From assembly GCA_017848435.1 (NCBI GenBank), contig JAFEHU010000016.1, forward strand, positions 1 through 64,000: 64,000 nucleotides of DNA. The letters are read 5' to 3'. The stretch is from Burkholderiaceae bacterium (lineage in GTDB: Bacteria > Pseudomonadota > Gammaproteobacteria > Burkholderiales > Burkholderiaceae_C). The position numbers and the translations under genes were made by a program. The notes under the pieces were generated by a model. The model worked only from the letters and a program-made list of their open reading frames with translations. It was not told the DNA's origin and searched no databases. Positions within the stretch are counted from its first letter, which is position 1. Every line of letters begins with the position of its first letter. This document shows positions 50,354-61,431 of the stretch, in pieces.

Positions 50354-52951
50354 TCAGGGCTGCAGCACCAGCCGGTGGTGGATGGTGGCGGGTTGGAGTT
50401 GCAGGGGCCGGTAGGCGCCGCTGGCCCATTCGGCCTGCATGTCGCGGTAGCGCGGGGAGAACACCAAACCGCTCTGCCCGCTTTGGTAGATGAAGCGGGA
50501 GTTTTCCAGGTTGTCGAGGTCGTACAGCGCGCGCAGCGAGGCGGCGTGGCGGCTGGCGAACGGGGTGGCCGCATCGTTGGCCCAGTACTGGCCGACGTTG
50601 ATGCTGAAGGTGTCGCCGCCGCTGGGCACCCGCACATCGAACCAGCGGGCGAGCGCGGGCACGTTGCCAAACGGCCGGTGCGCGCTGAGCGCGGGGTGCG
50701 CGTCGCCCCAGCGCCACTGGGCGACCTGGTCGCCGTGCTGGGCGGCCAGCCGGTCCAGCGCGCGGCTGAGGGCCACGCCGGCCTGGCCGCTGCAGCTGAG
50801 TGGCGCACACCAGAACGCGTCGTCGCGCGCGAGGATGCCTTCCACCGCGGCGCGGAAATGCCGCTTGCCGTAGAGCGCCTTGAAGCGGGCCTCGCCGAGC
50901 TGCGGCACCAGCAGGCCCCGGGTCAGCTCGTCGGCCCAGGCGGCAAAAATCAGTGCGGCGGCGCTGTCGGCCCGCATGTCGCCGTCAAAGGTCTGCAGGG
51001 CCTGTTGTGCGGCGGGGGCCAGGCGGTGGCTGGACGTGGCGGCACGCAGCACCGGCAGCAGGGCCTGGGTGACGGGCGAGACGGTGTCGTTCTGGAGCTT
51101 GGCCATACCGGCCAGGTCGTGCCGGTTGCTGGCGCTGAGCAGCGTGGCAATGCGCTGCTGGCGGTACGGCACGGTCCAGTCCTGGCCGATGAAATGTGGG
51201 TAGCCGGGCGGTGTGATGCGCTGGTTGGCGGTGGCGAGCCAGCCGGCGCCTTGTAGGGCGGACGGGTCGGGCGCTTGGGGGACGGGTTCAGGGTCGGCCG
51301 CACTGCAGGCCTGCGCGCCCTGCCCCATCTGGCTGGGCAGCACCTGCGGCGTTTCGGCATAGGGAATCCAGCCGGCCCAGTCGTAGCGGGCGTCCCAGCC
51401 GGGCGCGGGGGCGACGCCGCGGATGTCGTTGTTGGCATGGCGCAGCGGCAGCTTGCCAATGGCTTTGTAGAGCACCGCCCCCGAGGTGTCGGCGGCCACC
51501 AGGTTTTGCATCGGCGAGTGGTGGTCGGCGTTGGCGGCCAGCAGGTCGGCGACCGAGGTGGCGTGGTTGCTGCGCATGCCGGCCAGCACGGTGCGGTTGT
51601 TGTCGTCGAGCGCGGCCCAGCGCAGCGCCAGCACGAAGCGCCGGGTGTCGATCAGCGCGCCGTGGCTGGCCTGGGCGTCGCTCAGCACCGGGCCGTGGCG
51701 GGTCTCGCGCACGGTCAGCGCCACGTCGGGCTGGCCTTTGACCGCAACAGTTTCGGTGCGGGTGGCAAAGTTCTGCCAGACAGGTTCATTGCTCTCGCCG
51801 GGCACCCTGTACTGCGCGATGTTGGCCGGGTTGATTTGCTCAATGTAGAGGTCTTGCACGTCCGGCCCGGTGTTGGTGAAGCCCCAGGCCACCTGCGCGG
51901 TGCGGCCCAACACCACGAAGGGCAGACCGGGCAGCGTGGCGCCAATGACGTTGAGTGCGGGTGTGGCGCCGGTCGCGGGCGCCTGCAGCCGGGCAACGTA
52001 CCAGATGGCGGGGGCGCTCAGGCCCAGGTGCGGGTCGTTGGCCAACAGCGGCTGGCCGCTGGCGGTGTGGCTGCCGGCGACCACCCAGTTGTTGCTGCCC
52101 TTGCCGTCGTTGAAACCGGCGCTGTCGGCCCAGTTTTTTGCCCACAAAGCCATGTGGGACGTGATTTTCAGGTCAAAAGTGCCCTGGGCCTTGGTGGAGT
52201 CTGGTGGCAGTGCTCCTGTATTGGTAGCGGCTGAAGTCTCGGTACGGTACACGCCGAGCGACTTGTACAGCTGCGCCAGGTCGGCGCTGGCGGCCGGTGG
52301 CTCGCCGGGGTACGGCGGGAACAGTTGCCACAGGCGCTCGGTGTCCAGCACCTGCGCGGCGGACAGGCGGGCGAACTCGTTGCCCCAGTTGCCGCTCAAA
52401 TCGAGCGCCAGCATCAGTGCCCAGCCCACGCTGTCGGCGGGGGTCCAGGCCATGCCCGATTCGCCCCCCGGTGTGGTGCGCAGCAGGTGGAATTCGGGCG
52501 GCAGGGCCTGCGGGCTGTGGGCGTAGAAGGCGTTGATGCCGTCGCTGTAGGCCTGCAGCGCGGCCTGTGCGTCGGGCGGCAGCTGGGCCAGCTGGCGGGC
52601 GGCGGCACGGGCAATGCCCAGCGTGCGCAGCAGTTTGTCGGTCTCCAGCGTGGCCTCGCCCAGGATTTCAGACAGCCTGCCGTGCATCAGGCGGCGGTTG
52701 AATTCGAGCTGCCAGCCACGCTCCTGGGCGTGCACGTAGCCCATCGCGCGCCAGGCGTCCAGCGCCGAGCTGGCGCGGATGTGGGTCACGTCGGCCGGGT
52801 CGCGCTCCACCGCCACTGGCTGGGCCAGGCCGGGCAACGTGGCCTGGCCGTCGCGCGCGGGAAAGCTGCGCCAGACGTACACCGCCGCCAGCACCCCCAG
52901 CAGCGTCAGCACACCCAACACCAGCCACAGGCTGCGGCGCAACAGGGTCAT
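50354..52951 (-). CDS. Penicillin acylase-family (S45) N-terminal nucleophile hydrolase
   Basis: 865 residues. An N-terminal membrane segment or signal (LWLVLGVLTLLGVLAAVYVW), then the alpha chain with VERDPADVTHIRASSALDAWRAMGYVHAQERGWQLEFNRR, and the processing site before the nucleophile Ser in GSNNWVVAGSHTASGQPLLANDPHL. A self-cleaved, periplasmic Ntn hydrolase is expected. Substrates in this family range from penicillins to acyl-homoserine lactones; no specificity can be read here. A quorum-quenching role is one possibility. Confidence 0.9.
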   Translation of the reverse strand: MTLLRRSLWLVLGVLTLLGVLAAVYVWRSFPARDGQATLPGLAQPVAVERDPADVTHIRASSALDAWRAMGYVHAQERGWQLEFNRRLMHGRLSEILGEATLETDKLLRTLGIARAAARQLAQLPPDAQAALQAYSDGINAFYAHSPQALPPEFHLLRTTPGGESGMAWTPADSVGWALMLALDLSGNWGNEFARLSAAQVLDTERLWQLFPPYPGEPPAASADLAQLYKSLGVYRTETSAATNTGALPPDSTKAQGTFDLKITSHMALWAKNWADSAGFNDGKGSNNWVVAGSHTASGQPLLANDPHLGLSAPAIWYVARLQAPATGATPALNVIGATLPGLPFVVLGRTAQVAWGFTNTGPDVQDLYIEQINPANIAQYRVPGESNEPVWQNFATRTETVAVKGQPDVALTVRETRHGPVLSDAQASHGALIDTRRFVLALRWAALDDNNRTVLAGMRSNHATSVADLLAANADHHSPMQNLVAADTSGAVLYKAIGKLPLRHANNDIRGVAPAPGWDARYDWAGWIPYAETPQVLPSQMGQGAQACSAADPEPVPQAPDPSALQGAGWLATANQRITPPGYPHFIGQDWTVPYRQQRIATLLSASNRHDLAGMAKLQNDTVSPVTQALLPVLRAATSSHRLAPAAQQALQTFDGDMRADSAAALIFAAWADELTRGLLVPQLGEARFKALYGKRHFRAAVEGILARDDAFWCAPLSCSGQAGVALSRALDRLAAQHGDQVAQWRWGDAHPALSAHRPFGNVPALARWFDVRVPSGGDTFSINVGQYWANDAATPFASRHAASLRALYDLDNLENSRFIYQSGQSGLVFSPRYRDMQAEWASGAYRPLQLQPATIHHRLVLQP

Positions 52952-53074
52952 GGCGTCCTCAAGAAAACGGGGTTAAGGCTTTAAATGGGCCGGGGAATGG
53001 GCGGTGATGCACAGACAGTCTTGCCAGCATCGGGCCACGATGGTGCCAGTTTAGTGACCTTGGGCGCGCGCCGG

Positions 53075-53102
53075 TGTCACGGCACCGTCACCCATTTGTC
53101 AC
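53075..53102 (+). promoter_or_regulatory. Pho-box-like triple repeat upstream of ppk2
   Basis: Three copies of (T/C)GTCAC begin at 53075, 53086 and 53097, spaced exactly 11 bp: TGTCAC, CGTCAC, TGTCAC. Phased 11-bp repeats of a TGTCA-type unit are the pattern recognised by PhoB. The set lies 33 bp before the ppk2 start. Confidence 0.55.
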
Positions 53103-53134
53103 ATGCCGCAGTCAACATCGGACCACGACTCCCT

Positions 53135-54058
53135 ATGCAAGACCCCATGGACAAGACCACCGACCACGACGACCTGATGCTGCGCCTGCGCAACGACCTG
53201 ATTGACAGTTACGACGAAGAGCTGGAACTGGAGATGGAAGACCATGAACTGCAGTCCAGCGACGCGGTGCCCAGCCAGGCCGAGCGGCTGGCGCGCAAAA
53301 CCTACTTCCAGGAGCTGTTTCGCCTGCAAGTGGAACTGGTGAAGTTGCAGGACTGGGTGGCCGCCACCAAGGAAAAAGTGGTGGTGATTTTTGAAGGCCG
53401 CGACTCGGCCGGCAAAGGCGGGGTGATCAAACGCATCACCCAGCGGCTGAACCCGCGTGTGTGCCGCGTGGCCGCCCTGCCCGCCCCCAACGACCGCGAA
53501 CGCACCCAGTGGTATTTCCAGCGCTACGTGTCGCACCTGCCGGCGGCGGGCGAGATTCTGCTGTTCGACCGCAGCTGGTACAACCGCGCTGGCGTGGAGC
53601 GCGTCATGGGCTTTTGCAGCGACGCCGAGTACGAGGAGTTCTTCCGCTCGGTGCCGGAGTTCGAGAAGATGCTGGTGCGCTCCGGCATTCGCCTCATCAA
53701 GTACTGGTTCTCCATCACCGACGAGGAGCAGGAACTGCGCTTTTTGGGCCGCATCCACGACCCGCTGAAACAGTGGAAATTCAGCCCAATGGACCTGGAA
53801 AGCCGCAGCCGCTGGGAAGACTACACCCGCGCCAAGGAAATCATGCTGGAGCGCACCCACATTCCCGAGGCGCCGTGGTGGGTGGTGCAGGCGGTGGACA
53901 AAAAGAAGGCCCGGCTCAACTGCATCGCGCACCTGCTGGCGCAACTGCCCTACCACGAGGTGCCACACGCGCCCATCACCCTGCCCGAGCGCGTGCACCA
54001 CGACGACTACGTGCGCCACCCGGTGGCGCCGGAGCTGTTTGTGCCGGAACGCTACTGA
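53135..54058 (+). CDS. ppk2: Polyphosphate kinase 2 (class I)
   Basis: 307 residues from ATG 53135 (53147 is also possible). Walker A FEGRDSAGKGGVIKRI with GRDSAGKGG at 88-96, NPRVCRVAALPAPNDRERTQWYFQRYVSHLPAAGEILLFDRSWYNRAGVERVMGF (Walker B and lid), and KQWKFSPMDLESRSRWEDYTRAKE are the class I PPK2 blocks. The enzyme transfers phosphate between polyphosphate and nucleoside diphosphates. A Pho-box-like repeat precedes it, suggesting induction under phosphate limitation. Its last 7 nt overlap the convergent esterase gene. Confidence 0.93.
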   Translation: MQDPMDKTTDHDDLMLRLRNDLIDSYDEELELEMEDHELQSSDAVPSQAERLARKTYFQELFRLQVELVKLQDWVAATKEKVVVIFEGRDSAGKGGVIKRITQRLNPRVCRVAALPAPNDRERTQWYFQRYVSHLPAAGEILLFDRSWYNRAGVERVMGFCSDAEYEEFFRSVPEFEKMLVRSGIRLIKYWFSITDEEQELRFLGRIHDPLKQWKFSPMDLESRSRWEDYTRAKEIMLERTHIPEAPWWVVQAVDKKKARLNCIAHLLAQLPYHEVPHAPITLPERVHHDDYVRHPVAPELFVPERY

Positions 54059-55011
54059 CCAGGCTGCCCGCTGAAGAAGCGCCAGGCCACCTCGGCCGAC
54101 TCGATGTCGTGGTTCTGCCGGCCCACCAGCCGCTCGTAAAAGCGCCGGTAGGGCTGGGAGATGCTGGGCTCGATGTGCCCACCGCCGTGCACAGTCAGCA
54201 AGGCGACCCGGCCCGGGTCGTTCGCGGCGCCAAAGTCCAGCCGTTCGACCCAGGAACTGTCGCGCTGCTGCGCCACGCCAAACACCGTGCGTTGCGCCGG
54301 TGCGGTGTTCTGGTTCATGCGGCGCAGGGCCAGCACCGTGGCCTCGGCCCCCAGCACCCCACCCCGCTGGGCGTTGCCAAAACGCACCTGGCCGCCGTTG
54401 TACGGCACCAGCGGGTCTTCGGTGCCGGCAATCACCATGGCCGGAATCCGTTGCTGGGGTTGCCGGGGCGGCGCACAGCCGTTGTCTGACGCCATCAGGC
54501 CCGACACCGCCACAAAGCCTGCCAGCGGCGGGCTGAGTTCCTGTGCCAGCCGGTAAGCCATCATCGCGCCGTTGGACATGCCCATGGCGTACACGCGCTG
54601 TGGATCCACCCGGCCAGCGGCCACCAGCTTGTGCACCACCTCGCGGGCAAAGGCCACGTCGTCCACCGGCGGGTTGCCGGGGGCGTCACGGCGGCAGTCG
54701 TTCCAGCCGGGTTTGCCGTCACCGGCCTTGCTGCCGTCGAGCGCGGCGATGTAAATGCCTTCCCTGTCCGCCACCGGCAACCAGGCCGCCAGCGGCGAGG
54801 CCCCGGCCTTCTGCCCCAAGGCCTGCGCCGCGCTGCCGCCGTGCCCGTGCAACACCAGCACCAGCGGGCGGGCACCGGCCGGGCTGCGGTCTGGCTGCGC
54901 CAGCAGAAAGGTCCGCTGGCCATCGGCGGTGGTGACGCTGTCGGGGCCGATCTGGGCCGCGTGGGCGCTGGTGGCGAGCGCCACGCTGAACAGCAAGAGC
55001 TGAAGCCGCAT
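54052..55011 (-). CDS. Exported PHB depolymerase/feruloyl esterase-like (LpqC-type) hydrolase
   Basis: 319 residues with a signal peptide (cleavage near AHA, residue 18). PLVLVLHGHGGSAAQ, GWNDCRRDAPGNPPVDDVAFAREVVHKL, nucleophile Ser in GMSNGAMMAYRLA, PAMVIAGTEDPLVPYNGG with the Asp, and HGGGHIEPS with the His give an esterase triad. Relatives hydrolyse polyhydroxybutyrate oligomers or hydroxycinnamate esters; the substrate is not evident. Convergent with ppk2. Confidence 0.85.
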   Translation of the reverse strand: MRLQLLLFSVALATSAHAAQIGPDSVTTADGQRTFLLAQPDRSPAGARPLVLVLHGHGGSAAQALGQKAGASPLAAWLPVADREGIYIAALDGSKAGDGKPGWNDCRRDAPGNPPVDDVAFAREVVHKLVAAGRVDPQRVYAMGMSNGAMMAYRLAQELSPPLAGFVAVSGLMASDNGCAPPRQPQQRIPAMVIAGTEDPLVPYNGGQVRFGNAQRGGVLGAEATVLALRRMNQNTAPAQRTVFGVAQQRDSSWVERLDFGAANDPGRVALLTVHGGGHIEPSISQPYRRFYERLVGRQNHDIESAEVAWRFFSGQPGQ

Positions 55012-55023
55012 GGCGGTTCCTGG

Positions 55024-56451
55024 TCAGGCCGCTGCGGGCTTGAGCTGCAGCGACTTGAATTCGAGGAATTCCTCGAAACCGTACTTGCCGTTCTCGCGCC
55101 CATTGCCCGACTGTTTGTAGCCACCAAACGGTGCGCGGGCGTTGAACGGGCCGCCGTTGATGTCCACCTGGCCGGTTTTGATGCGGCGCGCCACGGCAAT
55201 GGCGTGGGCCTCATCGGTGCTCCAGACGCCGCCGCCCAGGCCGTAGATGGTGTCGTTGGCCAGTGCCACGGCCTCTTCTTCGTCCTTGTAGGTCAGGATC
55301 ACCAGCACCGGGCCGAAGATTTCTTCTTTGGCCAGCGTGTCGGTCGGTTTGACCACCAACACCGTGGGCTGCACAAAGTAGCCTTGGGCCGGCACCGGCA
55401 GGTCGGCGCCACCGGCCACCAGTTCACCGCCTTCGGCCACACCCTGGCGGATGAAGGCCAGCACCCGGTCGCGCTGGGCGGCGCTGACCAGCGGGCCGAG
55501 TTTGCTGCCTTCTTCCAGGCTGGGGCCCACGGTGAACTTGGCGACTGCCGTTTTCACCAGCGCCTTCACCTCGTCCAGCCGGTTTTCGGGCACCAGCATG
55601 CGGGTGTGGGCGATGCAGGCCTGGCCGCTGTTGAGCAAACAGGCGCTGAGCGTGCCTTTGACGGCGGCTTCCAGGTCGGCGTCGGGCAGCACCACGCTGG
55701 CGGACTTGCCGCCCAGCTCCAGCGCCACGCGTTTCACCGTCTGGCTGGCCAGTTCGCCCACGCGTTTGCCGGCACGGGTGGAGCCGGTGAAGCTGACCAT
55801 GTCCACCTCGGGGTGGGTGGCCAGCACCTCGCCGACCACCGGGCCAAGGCCGTTGACCAGGTTGAACACGCCCGGCGGCAGGCCAGCGGCGTGGATGATT
55901 TCGGCCAGGATCATCGCGTTCACCGGCGCGATTTCGCTCGGTTTCAGCACCACGGTGCAGCCGGCGGCCAGCGCGGGCGCCACCTTCAGGGTGATCTGAT
56001 TCAGCGGGAAATTCCACGGCGTGATGCAGCCCACCACGCCGATGGGCTCGCGCAGCACCAGCGAATTGCCGACTTTTTCTTCCCACACGAAGCCGCGCAG
56101 CACCTTGGCAAAGTTGCCCCAGTTCCAGACCGGCGCGCCGACCTGGACCATCTTGGCCATCTTCAGCGGCATGCCCACCTCGCGGGCGATGGCGGTGGCC
56201 AGCTCGTCGGTTCGGGCTTTCAGGCCTTCGACGATCTTGTCGATGTAGGCGGCGCGGGTTTCCACTGGCAGCGCGGCCCACGGGCCTTGCGCGGCGCGGG
56301 CGGCCAGCACCGCGGCCTCGGCTTCGGCGGCTGTACCTTCGGGCACCGTGGCCATGATGGCTTCGGTGCTGGCGTCGTGCACCGGCAGGGTTTGGGCCGA
56401 GGTGGCTTTGACCCACTGGCCGTTGATGTAGTGCGAGGGGTAGGCTTGCAT
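55024..56451 (-). CDS. NAD(P)-dependent aldehyde dehydrogenase
   Basis: 475 residues. [59 protein letters not shown] with the general-base Glu, [13 protein letters not shown] with the catalytic Cys, and [14 protein letters not shown] complete class 3-type aldehyde dehydrogenase without clear substrate specificity. It is 12 bp upstream of the esterase gene on the same strand. Upstream (56452-56579) is an AT-rich 128-bp region with no gene. Confidence 0.92.
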   Translation of the reverse strand: MQAYPSHYINGQWVKATSAQTLPVHDASTEAIMATVPEGTAAEAEAAVLAARAAQGPWAALPVETRAAYIDKIVEGLKARTDELATAIAREVGMPLKMAKMVQVGAPVWNWGNFAKVLRGFVWEEKVGNSLVLREPIGVVGCITPWNFPLNQITLKVAPALAAGCTVVLKPSEIAPVNAMILAEIIHAAGLPPGVFNLVNGLGPVVGEVLATHPEVDMVSFTGSTRAGKRVGELASQTVKRVALELGGKSASVVLPDADLEAAVKGTLSACLLNSGQACIAHTRMLVPENRLDEVKALVKTAVAKFTVGPSLEEGSKLGPLVSAAQRDRVLAFIRQGVAEGGELVAGGADLPVPAQGYFVQPTVLVVKPTDTLAKEEIFGPVLVILTYKDEEEAVALANDTIYGLGGGVWSTDEAHAIAVARRIKTGQVDINGGPFNARAPFGGYKQSGNGRENGKYGFEEFLEFKSLQLKPAAA

Positions 56452-56579
56452 GGTGCGATGGTTACTCTGGTTTCTACTTTTAAAGTATCTTCTAACTCAA
56501 TGATTTATAACAACTTAATTTTCATTAATGTTACGCGGTTACCACTCCTGAAACTCTTCAGAAATCACTTGAACAGGTG

Positions 56580-57527
56580 TTAATGCGGGTGGCCCCAGAG
56601 CACAAAGGCGTCCCGCCCCTCCACCGCCAGCGTGACCGGCGCACCCACGGGCAGCAGCACCTTGGTGGCGACGTGCCCAAACGGCAACCCGCCCAACACC
56701 GGTGCCTTGACCTGGGTGCGCAGCCAGTCGGCCACGGTGGCGAGCTTGAAGCCCTTGTCGTGGGGCACCAGCTTGTAGTTGGTGAACTGGCCAAAAACGA
56801 TGGCTTTTTGTCTGGCGAGCACGCCGGCGTGCAGCAGCTGGGTCAGCAGGCGTTCGATCCGGTAAGGGTGTTCGTGCACGTCTTCCAGGAACAGGATGCC
56901 GCCCTTCACCTCTGGCAAATAAGGGGTGCCGACCAGGCTGGCCAGCACCGACAGGTTGCCGCCCCAGAGCGTGGCGTCCTTGATGCTGAACACCCCACCG
57001 GGCCGGCTGCGGGCCGGCGCGCTGGCCAGCCGCTCGGCGTCGGCCTTGGGCAGTTGCCAGCCGGTGCCCTCGCCCTGCCCGCAGGCCAGGTCGTCAAAAC
57101 AGGCTTCCATGATGTCGTCGGGGCCAGCTTCGGCGCCAAAGTCCTCCCCCAGCGCCGGGCCAGCCCAGCTCACCGCGCCGGTTTTGGCCAGCACCGCGTT
57201 CTGGAACGCGGTGAAGTCGCTCAGGCCCACAAAACGCGTGCCCTTGGCAATGGCTTTGGCCACCGCCTTGTAGTGGATGCCGGGCAGGATGCGGGTGAGG
57301 CCGTAACCGCCACGGCTGATGAGTGCCACGTCGGCACCGCTGGCGGCGGCGCGGTGGATGGCGGCGAGCCGGGTGGCGTCGTCGCCGGCGAAACGCAGGT
57401 GGCTGGCCAGCGCCGCTTCGTCCACCTCGACCTCGTGGCCCAAAGCCTTGAGCCGGGCCAGCCCGCGTTTGAAAGCCGCCTTGTCGCGCACCGCGCTGGA
57501 CGGGGAGTAAATGTAGATGTGGCTCAT
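56580..57527 (-). CDS. ldcA: LD-carboxypeptidase (peptidase S66, LdcA family)
   Basis: 315 residues. IYIYSPSSAVRDKAAFKRGLARLKALGHEVEV, the RGGYGLTRIL motif, FVGLSDFTAFQNAV with the nucleophile Ser in GLSD, GILFLEDVHEHPYRIERLL with the catalytic Glu, and FGHVATKVLLPVGAPVTL near the C-terminus with the His. The family removes the terminal D-alanine from tetrapeptides during cytoplasmic peptidoglycan recycling. Lies 29 bp from the tadA fusion gene on the same strand. Confidence 0.9.
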   Translation of the reverse strand: MSHIYIYSPSSAVRDKAAFKRGLARLKALGHEVEVDEAALASHLRFAGDDATRLAAIHRAAASGADVALISRGGYGLTRILPGIHYKAVAKAIAKGTRFVGLSDFTAFQNAVLAKTGAVSWAGPALGEDFGAEAGPDDIMEACFDDLACGQGEGTGWQLPKADAERLASAPARSRPGGVFSIKDATLWGGNLSVLASLVGTPYLPEVKGGILFLEDVHEHPYRIERLLTQLLHAGVLARQKAIVFGQFTNYKLVPHDKGFKLATVADWLRTQVKAPVLGGLPFGHVATKVLLPVGAPVTLAVEGRDAFVLWGHPH

Positions 57528-57556
57528 AGATGTGACTCAGAGGGGCTGGGAGTATG

Positions 57557-58951
<1,395 letters not shown>

Positions 58952-59063
58952 CTATGGTTTCAATAGCTGCTTCGCAAGCCTGCACTAAGGCTTGTGGCTG
59001 ATTTGATTGAAAAAATACCGTGGCGGTCCTGCCGGGGCCGCTGGGGGGCCATTCCAGCGCCGC

Positions 59064-59300
59064 TCATGGGTCGTCGCGCAGCGGCCGGGGCTGCTGGGCT
59101 TGTTCGATGGCCTGCTTCATCTGCTGCTGCATTTGCTGGCTGCGCTGGGCAGGGGTGGTGCCGGGTGGGCTGGCGGGGAGCACCGTGCCGCCGGCGGCCT
59201 CGCTCGGCACCTGGCCGAGCGACGACAGCTGTTTTTTGGCCAGCAGGCCGATGGCGGCCACCACCAGCAAGAGGCCGATCACGCTGACAACCATGCGCAT
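59064..59300 (-). CDS. Small single-span membrane protein
   Basis: 78 residues from ATG 59300 (59294 is also possible). One N-terminal membrane span (VVSVIGLLLVVAAIGLLAKKQL), then a polar Pro/Gln-rich tail (RSQQMQQQMKQAIEQAQQ). No recognised family. It follows the PaiB-type gene by 14 bp on the same strand. Confidence 0.6.
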   Translation of the reverse strand: MRMVVSVIGLLLVVAAIGLLAKKQLSSLGQVPSEAAGGTVLPASPPGTTPAQRSQQMQQQMKQAIEQAQQPRPLRDDP

Positions 59301-59314
59301 GTGGGGGTGCTTTC

Positions 59315-59959
59315 TCAGTCGTTGGGTTCTTCGGGGTTCAGGCCGAGCTGGTCCATCCAGCGGCCCAGCGCCTGTTCGTCGTCGCTGCCGGCGGCGTAGG
59401 CGGCGCGCATCGCGGCGTGGGACTCGGGCCGGTGCTGGTTGAGCTTGAGCTTGCACTGCAGCGCGGTCACCCGCAACTCGAAGGCGACGATGGCACTCAG
59501 CATGCGCTGGGCATAGGTGTCGTCCAGCCCGCGCCATTGCTCGGCGTACGGCGGCTCGTGGTCGCCAATCAGGTGTTTCAGCAGCGCGTCTTTGGCAGCG
59601 GGGTCGTCCACCAGCGTGGCCTGTACCTCGCAGTGCACGGCCAGGTAGTTCCAGGTCGGCACCCGCACCAGGTCGGGGTAGACCTTGGGCGACATGTAGG
59701 CGTGTGGGCCGAGAAAGGTCACCACCGCCTGGGGCCGCGCCTGCAGGTAGCGCCAGTGCGGGTTGCCCCGCGCCACGTGGCCCAGCAGCACCCGTGTGGC
59801 GTTGTCCGAGGCGGCATCGCGCAGGTGCAGCGGCAGGTGGGTAACGAACGGCAGGCCGGCGTCGTCCACCGAAATCAGGCTGGCGAAGGGGTGGGCGCGC
59901 AGCAGGGCGTTGACGCGGGGTGCGTCGTCAGAATGGTCGAACTGGCGCGGCAAGTACAT
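59315..59959 (-). CDS. FMN-binding negative transcriptional regulator-type protein (PaiB family)
   Basis: 214 residues from ATG 59959, where the family starts with MYLPRQF. FASLISVDDAGLPFVTHLPLHL, GHVARGNPHWRYLQARPQAVVTFLGPHAYMSPKVYPDLVRVPTWNYLAVHCEV and LSAIVAFELRVTALQCKLKLNQHRPESH are the PaiB blocks. It adopts a flavin-reductase-like split barrel. A regulatory role is known only for Bacillus PaiB; here a flavin or haem-related function is as likely. Confidence 0.88.
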   Translation of the reverse strand: MYLPRQFDHSDDAPRVNALLRAHPFASLISVDDAGLPFVTHLPLHLRDAASDNATRVLLGHVARGNPHWRYLQARPQAVVTFLGPHAYMSPKVYPDLVRVPTWNYLAVHCEVQATLVDDPAAKDALLKHLIGDHEPPYAEQWRGLDDTYAQRMLSAIVAFELRVTALQCKLKLNQHRPESHAAMRAAYAAGSDDEQALGRWMDQLGLNPEEPND

Positions 59960-60002
59960 GCCACCATTCTGGCAGTTCTTGTCGGCTAGACTTGAAGTCA
60001 CT

Positions 60003-60374
60003 GTGAATGCAACGCCCTCTCTCACCATCGCCTGCCTGTGCGCCAACTGGTGCGGCACCTGCCGCGACTACGAAGCCATCTTCGACGCGCTGACCGCCGC
60101 CCTGCCCGGCCACCACTTCCGCTGGGTCGACATCGAAGACGAGGCCGATCTGGCGGGTGACGTGGATGTGGAAACCTTCCCCACGCTGCTGATCGCCCAA
60201 GGCGCGCAGGTGCTGTTTGCCGGCCCGGTGCTGCCCAAAGAGGCCGACTCCCTGCGCCTCATCACCTCCGTGGCCGAAGGCCTGGCCGCTGGCCACCAAG
60301 CCCCGGCGGCGCGCATGCCTGCCGCCGAACGCGCGCCCTACGAAGCCGTTGCCGCCGCCCTGCAAGCTGGCTGA
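60003..60374 (+). CDS. Thioredoxin-like protein
   Basis: 123 residues from GTG 60003. It starts with LTIACLCANWCGTCRDY, giving a WCGTC active site at 16-20, then VDIEDEADLAGDVDVETFPTLLIAQGAQVLFAGPVLPK with the cis-Pro of the thioredoxin fold. No signal peptide, so cytoplasmic. Divergent from the PaiB gene (43 bp) and 9 bp before the DUF72 gene. Confidence 0.85.
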   Translation: MNATPSLTIACLCANWCGTCRDYEAIFDALTAALPGHHFRWVDIEDEADLAGDVDVETFPTLLIAQGAQVLFAGPVLPKEADSLRLITSVAEGLAAGHQAPAARMPAAERAPYEAVAAALQAG

Positions 60375-60383
60375 AGCAGGCCG

Positions 60384-61427
60384 ATGCAGGACGACCTGTT
60401 TGGTGGCAGCGGCGACCCGCCAGCGCCACCACCGCCGCCCGCCAGAAAATCCACCCCAACGCAGGTGCAGCCCCAGCCGCCCGACCCGGCGCTGCTGGCC
60501 CTCGCCGGCCAATTGCCGGCGCGGCTGCGGCTCGGCACGTCGTCCTGGACCTACCCCGGTTGGGCCGGCCTGGTGTGGGACGGTGAGTACGCCGACGCCA
60601 CCCTCTCCAAACACGGCCTGGCCGCCTACGCGCAGCACCCGCTGTTCCGCGCTGTCAGCATTGACCGTTCGTTTTACCGCCCGCTCACCGCCAGCCAGTA
60701 CGCCCGTTACGCCGCGCAGGTGCCGGACGACTTCCGTTTTGTGGTGAAAGCGCCCAGTGCCGTTTGCGACGCGCTGGTCCGCAACGAAGACGGCCGTGGC
60801 CTGCAAACCAACCCGCTGTTTCTGAACCCGCAGCTGGCGGTGCAGGAATTTGTACAGCCCGCGCTCGACGGGCTGGGCCACAAGCTGGGCGCGCTGGTGT
60901 TCCAGCTCAGTCCGCTGCCCGGCGAACTGCTGGGCCAGCTGCCCGAGGTGCTGCGGCGGCTGCACACCCTGCTGCAGGCCTTGCCGCCGCTGCAGCCCAC
61001 CGCGCCCGACGGTGTGGTGGCGGTCGAGGTGCGTGACCGGCAGTTCCTCGGCCCTGAATTCGCCGCCGTGCTGCGCAGCACCGGCGCCACCTACTGCCTT
61101 GGCCTGCACGCCAAGATGCCGCTGATGGCCGAACAGTTGCCCATGTTGCGCGCGTTGTGGCCCGGCCCGATGGTGTGCCGCTGGAACCTGAACCCGCTGC
61201 ACGGCGCCTACGGCTACGAGGAAGCGCGGCAGATCTACAGCCCCTACGACCAGCTGGTGGACATCGACCTCGCCACCCGCGAAGCGCTGACCAAGGTGGT
61301 GTCCGCCACCACCGCAGCCGGCCACAACGCCTTCGTGACCGTCAGCAACAAGGCCGAGGGGTGCGCGCCGTTGTCGGTGCGGGGTTTGGCCGAAGCGGTG
61401 CAGGCCCGAGGCGCCGCCAAGGGCTGA
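60384..61427 (+). CDS. DUF72 family protein (YecE-like)
   Basis: 347 residues. After a Pro/Ala-rich, probably disordered 45-residue lead the DUF72 barrel begins: LRLGTSSWTYPGWAGLVW, VSIDRSFYRPLTASQYARYAAQVPDDFRFVVKAPSAV, KLGALVFQLSPLP, GVVAVEVRDRQFLG, and SNKAEGCAPLSVRGLAEAV. The family is widespread and without an established reaction. Confidence 0.87.
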   Translation: MQDDLFGGSGDPPAPPPPPARKSTPTQVQPQPPDPALLALAGQLPARLRLGTSSWTYPGWAGLVWDGEYADATLSKHGLAAYAQHPLFRAVSIDRSFYRPLTASQYARYAAQVPDDFRFVVKAPSAVCDALVRNEDGRGLQTNPLFLNPQLAVQEFVQPALDGLGHKLGALVFQLSPLPGELLGQLPEVLRRLHTLLQALPPLQPTAPDGVVAVEVRDRQFLGPEFAAVLRSTGATYCLGLHAKMPLMAEQLPMLRALWPGPMVCRWNLNPLHGAYGYEEARQIYSPYDQLVDIDLATREALTKVVSATTAAGHNAFVTVSNKAEGCAPLSVRGLAEAVQARGAAKG

Positions 61428-61431
61428 ACAT

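Noticed and set aside
54631-56583. 650-codon + strand open frame opposite the esterase and aldehyde dehydrogenase
   Set aside because: His/Gln/Gly-rich composition typical of a GC-rich shadow frame; both opposite-strand genes have complete catalytic motifs.
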